A DNA stretch of 5,537 nt, taken from Desulfurococcales archaeon (GTDB taxonomy: Archaea > Thermoproteota > Thermoprotei_A > Sulfolobales > Ignisphaeraceae). A program made the translations under genes and the position numbers. The notes beneath the pieces were generated by a model. It saw nothing but the letters and a program-made list of their open reading frames with translations. It had not been told where the DNA came from and ran no database searches. Every line of letters starts with the position of its first letter. Position 1 is the stretch's first letter. Shown piece by piece: positions 1 through 4,961 of this stretch. The stretch lies in contig JAPYWC010000046.1 of the NCBI GenBank assembly GCA_028276605.1, positions 1 to 5,537 of the forward strand, read 5' to 3'.

Positions 1-330
1 TTTAAATATTGTTGCATACCACTTACCAAGATCTGTAAGGTTGTAGCACTTCATCCTCACCTTCCTACCACTCTTCTCAACAACCTTAACAACCTCATTG
101 AGAAAACCTAGAGAAACAAGCTTCTTCAATACACTAATCACTGTCTTATTTGACCTATGACTTAAGTACCTAATCAAATCTCTTTGGCAAAGCTCTAAAC
201 CAGGCTTAAACAATGATAGTACCTCAGCTACTACAGGCGATGAGAAAAGCGTTGACACAAACTTAACTCTATCATCACGATTCACAGGCATTAACAGTAT
301 TGCGGGAAAGAACTCTCTACGCTCTTTCAT
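1..330 (-). CDS. Winged helix-turn-helix transcriptional regulator, C-terminal part outside window
   Basis: An open frame with no stop runs from an ATG at 330 leftwards off the window edge, giving 110 visible residues. The ATG is the first start after an in-frame TAA upstream. Residues 20-41 look like a leading helix. Residues 45-80 fit a helix-turn-helix, with QRDLIRYLS, then SNKTVISVLKKL as probable recognition helix, then LVSLGFLNEV. Residues 81-110 are basic and beta-prone, with SGRKVRMKCYNLTDLGKWY resembling a wing followed by a closing helix, as in ArsR/MarR-like archaeal regulators. No signal peptide or membrane segment is visible. It is transcribed away from mptA across a shared region with two operator-like inverted repeats, so autoregulation and control of the pterin operon are likely but inferred. 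The ligand and exact family are unknown; a C-terminal sensor domain could lie outside the window. Confidence 0.82.
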   Translation of the reverse strand, partial: MKERREFFPAILLMPVNRDDRVKFVSTLFSSPVVAEVLSLFKPGLELCQRDLIRYLSHRSNKTVISVLKKLVSLGFLNEVVKVVEKSGRKVRMKCYNLTDLGKWYATIFK

Positions 331-353
331 AACACCAAGTTACCTTAAATTAC

Positions 354-376
354 TCTGTGTAAGACTTTTACACAGA
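354..376. promoter_or_regulatory. Operator-like inverted repeat, regulator side
   Basis: This is a perfect 9-bp inverted repeat, TCTGTGTAA then five bases then TTACACAGA. It lies 24 bp upstream of the regulator start at 330 and just downstream, in the minus direction, of the TTTAAAAGG box at 379-387. A dimeric winged-helix protein bound here would cover the probable start site of the regulator's own mRNA. The symmetry is directly visible; the binding protein is inferred from the adjacent divergent gene. Confidence 0.6.
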
Positions 377-379
377 AAT

Positions 380-401
380 CCTTTTAAACCTTTTAAAAAG
401 G
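380..401. promoter_or_regulatory. Back-to-back TATA elements of the divergent promoters
   Basis: CCTTTTAAA occurs twice in tandem (380-388 and 389-397), and the second copy continues into AAAGG. Positions 386-404 form a perfect 19-bp palindrome, AAACCTTTTAAAAAGGTTT. TTTTAAA is close to the crenarchaeal TATA consensus and reads as TATA on both strands. The rightward box (about 390-400) predicts a start near 420, leaving an mptA leader of about 90 bases. The leftward box (about 387-379) predicts a start near 357 for the regulator. A weaker TTATA at 484-488 is about 25 bp before the mptA ATG and could give a second, leaderless transcript. Confidence 0.6.
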
Positions 402-406
402 TTTCC

Positions 407-426
407 CTGTGTACAGTTCTACAGAG
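407..426. promoter_or_regulatory. Second operator-like repeat, mptA side
   Basis: CTGTGTA, six bases, then TACAGAG form an inverted repeat with one mismatch, using the same half-site as the element at 354-376. The left part is also CTGTGTACAG (407-416), a CTGT-N2-ACAG dyad. It begins right after the rightward TATA box and overlaps the predicted mptA start site, so binding would be expected to repress. Centre-to-centre distance to the first repeat is about 51-52 bp, close to five helical turns. It is less symmetric than the first copy. Confidence 0.42.
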
Positions 427-510
427 CATGAACTGCTGGGACTAGGAATGGTATGAAGCTCACTGCAATGGGCAAAGCCATGGTTATAGCATTGTTTAGG
501 TGCGAGAGAT

Positions 511-1398
511 ATGTCAAATGAAATGCATCAGGCTGGTATTCCTGATGTACATAAAGCTAAGCCTTTATATAGCTTAGCAGTTAATGATGTGTGTGTAAAG
601 GGTTTGAAGGTAAGGCTTTGTAATGTTGCTGAAAAAGACTCTAAATGTATTGTGGCTGACGTCCTATCGTGCATAGATCTTGATGCAGAGGTTCGAGGAG
701 TTCATATTTCAAGAATTGTAGGCATTACACTAAGTAATCTGCGTAGAGTGACATACAGAACCTTGCTTGATTTACAAAAGGTTGTTGAGGAAGCATGTAA
801 GGAGCTTCTTTCATCGCATAACAATTCTTCAAAAGCTTACATAAGGCTTAACCTACGTGATGTTGTTGAAGAGGATAACACGCCTCTAACCCTATCAATA
901 GCGGTAAGGGTTAGCAAAGTTAATGGTTCGAGATTTAGTATCAGAGTAGGGGTTGAGGGAATGACTGTATGTCCATGTGCTCAACAAGTATATGCATATA
1001 TGGAGAACCTCTCCTTACCTCACGCACCTTCACATACCCAGAGAGCTTCAATAATGCTTAACATAGGCTCATCAACACCTATAGATGTTGATGTTAAGGA
1101 ACTTGTTACAATTCTCAGAAACTCCTTCTCAGCACCTGTACAAAACCTGCTTAAGAGGGTAGATGAGTATAAGCTGATTAGGAAAGCTTTTGAGAACCCC
1201 AAATTTGCTGAGGATGTGGCTCGTGAAGCTCTATACAATATCTATAAAGTTTTAAGGAAGAGGCTTAGTGATGATGCAAGGATGCAGATTAAGGTTATTA
1301 GTTTCGAAAGTATACACCCATTCAACCTCCTCGTGCACATAAATCACACAGTTAAATCCCTAGACAAGTTATTCTTAGAGCGTGAGACTAAGGCATAG
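511..1398 (+). CDS. mptA: GTP cyclohydrolase IV (MptA)
   Basis: This is the archaeal FolE2/MptA-type GTP cyclohydrolase, an Fe(II)-dependent cytosolic enzyme that converts GTP to 7,8-dihydroneopterin 2',3'-cyclic phosphate, the first step of methanopterin synthesis. The 295 residues match the family's usual length of about 300. Visible family motifs are RGVHISR (62-68), GMTVCPCAQ (150-158, holding Cys154 and Cys156), SHTQR (174-178, the family's T/S-H-x-QR signature) and FESIHPFN (265-272, Glu266 and His269). ATG 511 is the only sensible start: an in-frame TAG lies at 487 and no other start codon falls between. AGGTG at 498-502 is a plausible ribosome site 8 bases away. It is the first gene of a tight pterin operon, with 4 bases or less to the next gene. 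The unrelated bacterial FolE fold is excluded by these motifs. Confidence 0.95.
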   Translation: MSNEMHQAGIPDVHKAKPLYSLAVNDVCVKGLKVRLCNVAEKDSKCIVADVLSCIDLDAEVRGVHISRIVGITLSNLRRVTYRTLLDLQKVVEEACKELLSSHNNSSKAYIRLNLRDVVEEDNTPLTLSIAVRVSKVNGSRFSIRVGVEGMTVCPCAQQVYAYMENLSLPHAPSHTQRASIMLNIGSSTPIDVDVKELVTILRNSFSAPVQNLLKRVDEYKLIRKAFENPKFAEDVAREALYNIYKVLRKRLSDDARMQIKVISFESIHPFNLLVHINHTVKSLDKLFLERETKA

Positions 1399-1402
1399 AC
1401 CC

Positions 1403-2383
1403 ATGATTCTTGTTGAAGCTTCTGCTAGAATACATATGGGTTTCTACAACTTCTTAACAGATGAAGTTGCTTATGGAGATCTCGGAGTAGCTATAGATGC
1501 TCCTAAAGTTGTTGTAAAGCTCTCTAGAATTGGAAGTGATAAGGTAGTGATTGTGAATAGGAGTGGTGTAGAGGTGTCAGACATCATTGACGCTTTGAGC
1601 AAAGTCTTTAACTTGCAGGGGTTAAGCATTGAGATACTAAGTGCTATTCCTCGACACATAGGCTTAGGCTCAACAACACAAACTCTACTCGCACTAGCTT
1701 ACGGCATTTCTAAAGCTCTTGGGCTTAAGTATAGTGTTAGAGAGTTAGCTGTTAAGTTTTGTAGAGGTAGAGATTCTGGAGTAGGTATAGCAGTTTTTGA
1801 GAAAGGAGGTTTTGTAGTGAATTCTGGTAGGAGGCTTACTCCGCATGGGAAAGTGCTGTGCCCAGAATCCGTAAATGACTTGCCTCAAACAATATTTCGA
1901 GCTCCTGTACCAAGGGGTTGGAGCTTCATCCTATTTATTCCTAGAAGGAGGAGAGGATTCGATGAAGTTAGTGAACGAAGGGCTATGGACATACCTATAG
2001 AGCTTCCAAAAGATCTTCAGTTCGAGCTTTACAAACTTGTGTTTCTACATATGTTACCAGCTATACTTAGAAGAGATATCGATGTCTTTGGAAAAGCTTT
2101 AACAAAGCTACAGCTCATTGTCGGTGAGTACTTCTCGAAGTATCAAGGAGGAGTATTTTGTTGTGAGGAAGTAGAGCTTATTGCAAGAAGCATGCTTGAG
2201 TATGGTGCTAAAGGTGTTGGTCAAAGTAGTTGGGGTCCTACAGTATATGGTATTGTAGAGGGCTATGCCAAGGCTAAGAAAATCCTTAACTCTGTACTAA
2301 AGCTTGTTGAGCGTAGAGGTATAGAAGTGGATTACATGATTGTTAAGGGAAGGAATAAGGGTGCTGAAGTAGTTATAGAGTAG
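1403..2383 (+). CDS. mptG: Beta-ribofuranosylaminobenzene 5'-phosphate (beta-RFAP) synthase
   Basis: The enzyme condenses a para-substituted benzoate (pABA in the classical assay) with PRPP, releasing CO2 and diphosphate, to form the C-riboside that replaces the pABA moiety of folate in methanopterin. It is a GHMP-kinase-fold protein. The signature PRHIGLGSTTQ spans residues 83-93 counted from ATG 1403, followed by the helix TLLALAYGISKALG. RDSGVG (123-128) and GVGQSSWGPTVYG (271-283) are further conserved blocks. The N-terminus MILVEASARIHMGF fits the family's usual opening, so I chose ATG 1403 (326 aa), 4 bases after the mptA stop. An in-frame GTG at 1382 would add seven residues and overlap mptA by 17 bases. 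The gene is co-directional with and almost fused to mptA, and 8 bases precede mptE. No defect is visible. Confidence 0.93.
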   Translation: MILVEASARIHMGFYNFLTDEVAYGDLGVAIDAPKVVVKLSRIGSDKVVIVNRSGVEVSDIIDALSKVFNLQGLSIEILSAIPRHIGLGSTTQTLLALAYGISKALGLKYSVRELAVKFCRGRDSGVGIAVFEKGGFVVNSGRRLTPHGKVLCPESVNDLPQTIFRAPVPRGWSFILFIPRRRRGFDEVSERRAMDIPIELPKDLQFELYKLVFLHMLPAILRRDIDVFGKALTKLQLIVGEYFSKYQGGVFCCEEVELIARSMLEYGAKGVGQSSWGPTVYGIVEGYAKAKKILNSVLKLVERRGIEVDYMIVKGRNKGAEVVIE

Positions 2384-2386
2384 GTG
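2382..2386 (+). promoter_or_regulatory. Ribosome binding site of mptE
   Basis: AGGTG overlaps the stop codon of the preceding gene and ends 5 bases before ATG 2392. It matches the GGTG core complementary to the archaeal 16S 3' end. It supports that start and coupled translation within the operon. Confidence 0.6.
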
Positions 2387-2391
2387 TAGTC

Positions 2392-3189
2392 ATGAGCTTA
2401 AGCATTTTAGAAGATGGATTCCTATCTGTATTTAAGAACTTTGTGGATTGGTGGAGGTTCTACCTTGAAATAGTTAATGCGTTAGGCATAGATAGGGAAA
2501 TGGATGAATTCGCAACCCAAATCGCTTTTAGCTACGTAGGCGGAGTTAACCCTCCAATAACACTGCTCAATTCATTAATTATTGGAAGAGGGATTATTGT
2601 TTTTGGTGCTGGACCAAGCCTTGCGAAGCACATTAGCATTCTTGACTCTAAACATGTAATTGATGAGCATGTTCTTGTAACTGCTGATGGTGCTACTAAA
2701 GCTCTTGTAGAAGTTGGGGTTGTACCCCACATTATAGTAACTGATCTTGATGGCGATCTAGAATCCATTAAGTATTCCCACCATCACGGCTCAATACTTG
2801 CTATTCACGTTCACGGAGATAACATACCTGTGTTCATAGAATTTCTGAATGAGATGAGGAGATGCTTAAACAATGTTATTGTAACTACTCAAGTAAAGCC
2901 TGTGTACCCCATACTCAATTTTGGAGGATTTACTGATGGTGATAGAGCATACCTGCTAACCCTATTCTTCAAACCATCAAAGATAATTTTTGCTGGTATG
3001 GATTTCGGAAATGTTGTGGGTAGATACTCAAAGCCTTGGCTAATGAGAGATGAGGTGGCTTCACCGAGGAAGAGGATAAAGCTAGACATAGCTTACAAAA
3101 TTGTGGAGTACATATCTTGTCAAACTAGTGTACCTACATACACCCTTTCAGATATTAGACCAGGTTGTGTTAGAGAAGCTGAACTGTGA
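2392..3189 (+). CDS. mptE: 6-hydroxymethyl-7,8-dihydropterin pyrophosphokinase, MptE type (DUF115)
   Basis: This is the archaeal, non-FolK enzyme that transfers diphosphate from ATP to 6-hydroxymethyl-7,8-dihydropterin, activating it for coupling to the beta-RFAP unit. The protein is 265 aa, normal for archaeal MptE. Visible motifs in order are a glycine-rich loop VFGAGPSL (70-77), TADGAT (97-102), VTDLDGD (116-122, an acidic patch suited to Mg-ATP), HVHGDN (139-144), FGGFTDGDRA (177-186) and FAGMDFG (200-206). These are hallmarks of the DUF115/MAF flag10-like fold. ATG 2392 has a good ribosome site. The C-terminus lies 6 bases before the next start, so translation is probably coupled. Because DUF115 also occurs in flagellin-glycosylation proteins, the pterin assignment rests on the short single-domain form and the neighbouring mptA, mptG and mptD. 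Confidence 0.93.
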   Translation: MSLSILEDGFLSVFKNFVDWWRFYLEIVNALGIDREMDEFATQIAFSYVGGVNPPITLLNSLIIGRGIIVFGAGPSLAKHISILDSKHVIDEHVLVTADGATKALVEVGVVPHIIVTDLDGDLESIKYSHHHGSILAIHVHGDNIPVFIEFLNEMRRCLNNVIVTTQVKPVYPILNFGGFTDGDRAYLLTLFFKPSKIIFAGMDFGNVVGRYSKPWLMRDEVASPRKRIKLDIAYKIVEYISCQTSVPTYTLSDIRPGCVREAEL

Positions 3190-3195
3190 TTAGCC

Positions 3196-4158
3196 ATGTC
3201 CTTACACTCTATGCTTAGGAGAATTTCCTTCCTTTTAGCGTCGTCCATAGCTCTTGAGGTTGCGGCATACCCTAAGCCAGGTAATGTTCATAGATTGAGA
3301 AACTTTAGTGATACACTATTCGAGGATTTTCTGATAACAGCTGTTATTGCAGAGCATTACCTATTTAAAGCTGTTTTAAGAGGGTGTAGACTAGCTAGAG
3401 GTTTTAAACTAAGAAATCTTATTGGTGACTTGATAGAGGCAACAGTTGCTGAGTCTAGAACTGTTTCAGGAGGTGGAAATACCTGTTTAGGTTCAGCTCT
3501 TCTCCTCTTCCCACTAGCCATAGCAGCAGGTTATGTTGTGTGTAAAAAAGGTGCTTTAACAATAGATGCTATTACCTTGGAGGCCAGAAGAATAGTAGAG
3601 ACTTACTCAACAATTTCTGACTCTATACACCTCTACAACGCTATTAGAATAGCTTCGCCTAGCTACATAAGGAAAGGCGAGGTTATCGAAGGTCCTCCAG
3701 ATGTGTGGGATGAGAGGTTTAGGGAAAGATTAATAGAGGGAGGCTACACACTCTGGAAGATACTCGTTTACAGCTCTAGAACAGACCTAAACTGTAGAGA
3801 GATTGTTGAATCGTATCCAAGATCTGTCAGGAATGCTAAGTTCCTTCAACAAAGGCTGAGGATGCATGGCGATTGGAATCTAGCAATTATTGAAACGTAC
3901 CTCTATCAACTTGCACAAGACATTGATACCCTTATTGTGAGGAAGCATGGATTTGGCGTAGCTGAGGAGGTATCTAGGAAAGCAGCAAAGATTCTAGATA
4001 CGTGCTTGACTAACACTAGCGGATGCCTAAGCCTTGTCAAGGATTTTGACGACGAACTTGCAAAGAAAGGCATTAACCCAGGATCCTCAGCAGACATAAT
4101 TGTTTCAACAATAGCTCTCCACTCAATAAAGAAGTGGAGTTCTATACTAAGGCCTTGA
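3196..4158 (+). CDS. CitG/MdcB-like triphosphoribosyl-dephospho-CoA synthase homologue
   Basis: The 320-aa protein belongs to the CitG/MdcB family, whose bacterial members transfer the triphosphoribosyl group of ATP to dephospho-CoA with loss of adenine. Family blocks are visible at EVAAYPKPGNVH (21-32, the E-x4-PKPG signature), SGGGNTCLGSALL (91-103, matching the G-x-N-T-x2-G block) and KKGINPGSSADIIVSTIAL (290-308, the PGGSAD-type C-terminal block). The protein is mostly helical, as expected, and no clear transmembrane signal is seen. No citrate lyase or malonate decarboxylase genes, which use the CitG product, are in the window. It sits between mptE and mptD, 6 bases after mptE, with GTGAT at 3186-3190 as a possible ribosome site. 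A role in cofactor side-chain assembly is therefore more likely than prosthetic-group synthesis. Family assignment is firm; the substrate is unknown. Confidence 0.88.
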   Translation: MSLHSMLRRISFLLASSIALEVAAYPKPGNVHRLRNFSDTLFEDFLITAVIAEHYLFKAVLRGCRLARGFKLRNLIGDLIEATVAESRTVSGGGNTCLGSALLLFPLAIAAGYVVCKKGALTIDAITLEARRIVETYSTISDSIHLYNAIRIASPSYIRKGEVIEGPPDVWDERFRERLIEGGYTLWKILVYSSRTDLNCREIVESYPRSVRNAKFLQQRLRMHGDWNLAIIETYLYQLAQDIDTLIVRKHGFGVAEEVSRKAAKILDTCLTNTSGCLSLVKDFDDELAKKGINPGSSADIIVSTIALHSIKKWSSILRP

Positions 4159-4203
4159 ACCATCACGAAGAAAACTAATAACGTATTCACATCTCCATAG
4201 GCT

Positions 4204-4611
4204 TTGGTGAATTTCGTGCCCGAACCAAGTGATGTGGCTGCAAAATACTTCTCGCCAAAGGTTAGTGATAGAGAGCGTGCAGCTTTTGAAGCTGGTATAG
4301 CACTGGGTATGGTTATTCATCAGTTTAGTGGTATACCAATAAAGTTTGTTGATGAGGTTAAGCTTTTAGAGAAAGTCATTGAGTATGCTATAATGTCGCA
4401 ACCGTTTAAGAAGAGGGCTAAGGTAAAGATAGATATTGATTTGCCGAGCAGTGATAGCAATCCCTACAGGTATGCAACTCTTCGTTCACGAAATCTTGAC
4501 GTAGTTGTAGAGGTTGAGTATGGTAAGGCTGTTGTAAGGGCAAGGCTTAGGTACATACGTGAATTAGACTATACACTAGCTTACATAGAGGATATATATG
4601 AGAAGCCGTAG
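4204..4611 (+). CDS. mptD: Archaeal dihydroneopterin aldolase, MptD type
   Basis: MptD cleaves 7,8-dihydroneopterin to 6-hydroxymethyl-7,8-dihydropterin and glycolaldehyde, supplying the MptE substrate. It is unrelated to bacterial FolB. The short protein (up to 135 aa) shows SDRERAAFEAG (21-31), GMVIHQFSGIP (35-45), SQPF (65-68) and RYIRELDYTLAYIEDI (116-131). Glu29, His39, Gln66 and Tyr117 appear to be the conserved polar residues of the family's active site, from my recollection of the Methanocaldococcus enzyme rather than an alignment. The start is uncertain. The longest form uses TTG 4204; GTG 4207 is next; GTG 4216 has GGTGA (4206-4210) 5 bases upstream, like the mptE site, and gives 131 aa. 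The 45-base gap before it is the operon's largest and holds a weak TATA-like AAAACTAATA (4171-4180), so a secondary promoter is possible. Confidence 0.88.
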   Translation: MVNFVPEPSDVAAKYFSPKVSDRERAAFEAGIALGMVIHQFSGIPIKFVDEVKLLEKVIEYAIMSQPFKKRAKVKIDIDLPSSDSNPYRYATLRSRNLDVVVEVEYGKAVVRARLRYIRELDYTLAYIEDIYEKP

Positions 4612-4615
4612 CAGG

Positions 4616-4684
4616 AGCTGTATTAGCTATGACTAGTTTTGTTTGGCTATGAATAGTTTTTATAGCCCCTACAGCTAATAAGCT
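4616..4684 (+). terminator. Possible operon 3' end: nested inverted repeats and T-tracts
   Basis: Just after the mptD stop, AGCT-G-TATTAGCT (4616-4628) pairs with AGCTAATAAGCT (4673-4684), giving 12 bp with one bulged G. Inside it, GGCTATGAA (4645-4653) pairs with TTTATAGCC (4659-4667) around a 5-base loop, with one G-U pair. Two T-tracts (4637-4640 and 4657-4661) lie within it; T-rich tracts are the known core of archaeal intrinsic terminators. The stretch is about 31% GC. It could equally be an RNA-stability element at the mRNA 3' end. The structures are visible by eye; the function is inferred. Confidence 0.35.
4626..4660 (+). repeat. Two-copy 20-bp-period direct repeat
   Basis: GCTATGACTAGTTTT (4626-4640) and GCTATGAATAGTTTT (4646-4660) differ at one of 15 positions and are spaced exactly 20 bp apart. 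The second copy supplies one side and the loop of the inner hairpin at 4645-4667. It is a small local duplication in the mptD 3' region. Confidence 0.5.
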
Positions 4685-4685
4685 G

Positions 4686-4696
4686 GTTAAAAATTA
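4686..4696 (+). promoter_or_regulatory. TATA-like box upstream of the GC-rich element and DUF447
   Basis: GTTAAAAATTA is an AT-rich TATA-like run after a purine/GC stretch (AGCTGG). Archaeal spacing predicts a transcript start around 4712-4720, which coincides with an abrupt rise in GC content. TTTTTATA at 4657-4664 is an alternative box. It would drive the putative RNA, DUF447, or both. Confidence 0.4.
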
Positions 4697-4709
4697 TTTC
4701 TCTAGACAT

Positions 4710-4870
4710 CAATGAGGGGGTTTATCCACTCATTGGTTGGGCGGATCCCCAAGGGAGTGTGGCTATAGATGGAAGAGTGAAGCGTATGCGGGGGTGCCTG
4801 GGTCACCCCAAAGAGCCTCCACAATGAAGGATGAAACCAGACAGAGCGGAGGAGCAAAAGTGAGGGGATG
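4710..4870 (+). ncRNA. Candidate structured RNA or long structured leader, family not recognised
   Basis: There is no credible open frame here; the longest are around 15 codons. Composition jumps from about 31% GC (4621-4710) to about 55% (4711-4870), a classic sign of stable RNA in AT-rich hyperthermophiles. Visible helices are CAATGAG (4710-4716) with CTCATTG (4729-4735), TTGGG (4737-4741) with CCCAA (4748-4752), GGGGTG (4791-4796) with CACCCC (4804-4809) around a 7-base loop, and CCTCC (4816-4820) with GGAGG (4848-4852) enclosing a purine-rich loop. A TATA-like box lies at the right distance upstream. No T-tract terminator is seen before DUF447 at 4962, so it may be that gene's leader. I see no RNase P, SRP, 5S, tRNA or convincing C/D or H/ACA signature. 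The boundaries are approximate. Confidence 0.45.
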
Positions 4871-4884
4871 AAGAAAATAGTTAG

Positions 4885-4898
4885 AGCTGTTTACAGCT
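4885..4898. promoter_or_regulatory. Palindrome upstream of DUF447, possible operator
   Basis: AGCTGT-TT-ACAGCT has 6-bp arms with a 2-base spacer. Its core CTGTTTACAG differs at one base from CTGTGTACAG at 407-416 in the mptA promoter. These are the only two CTGT-N2-ACAG sites I find in the window, and both are intergenic. It may be a protein site or simply a small hairpin in the leader RNA. Confidence 0.3.
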
Positions 4899-4948
4899 GA
4901 TTACAAGTATTTGCCAGATCCGAACCCTGGTGATGGATAAGAACTAGC

Positions 4949-4952
4949 GGTG
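4949..4952 (+). promoter_or_regulatory. Ribosome binding site of the DUF447 gene
   Basis: GGTG lies 9 bases before ATG 4962, at reasonable spacing, and supports this start over the in-frame GTG at 4950. A stronger GGTGAT at 4929-4934 has no in-frame start at proper distance. Confidence 0.4.
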
Positions 4953-4961
4953 CTCAATGCT

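Noticed and set aside
1020..1238. 72-codon minus-strand open frame inside mptA
   Set aside because: It is antisense to strongly conserved MptA coding sequence, its translation is serine-rich and low in complexity, and it has no start context. It is a shadow frame.
2532..3089. Minus-strand open frames of 78 and 66 codons inside mptE
   Set aside because: They overlap the conserved motifs of MptE on the other strand and resemble no protein I recognise.
3906..4190. 94-codon minus-strand open frame over the end of the CitG-like gene
   Set aside because: It lies antisense to the conserved NPGSSAD block and has no supporting promoter or ribosome site.
4716..4794. G-quadruplex from the runs GGGGG, GGG, GGG and GGGGG
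   Set aside because: The intervening loops of about 11-34 bases are too long; the G runs are better explained by pairing with nearby C runs.
4777..4868. Tiny open frames (10-16 codons) in the GC-rich block
   Set aside because: They are very short, have poor start contexts and compete with visible RNA helices; nothing supports translation.
4861..4900. C/D box small RNA (GGATGAAG ... AGCTGA)
   Set aside because: The C-like and D-like boxes are too close, and no internal D'/C' pair is present.
4912..4932. tRNA-like T-arm on the minus strand or 5S rRNA-like fragment (GATCCGAACCCTGG)
   Set aside because: The loop does not have A58 in the correct register, and no acceptor, D or anticodon arms are found around it. 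The 5S resemblance is limited to a few bases.
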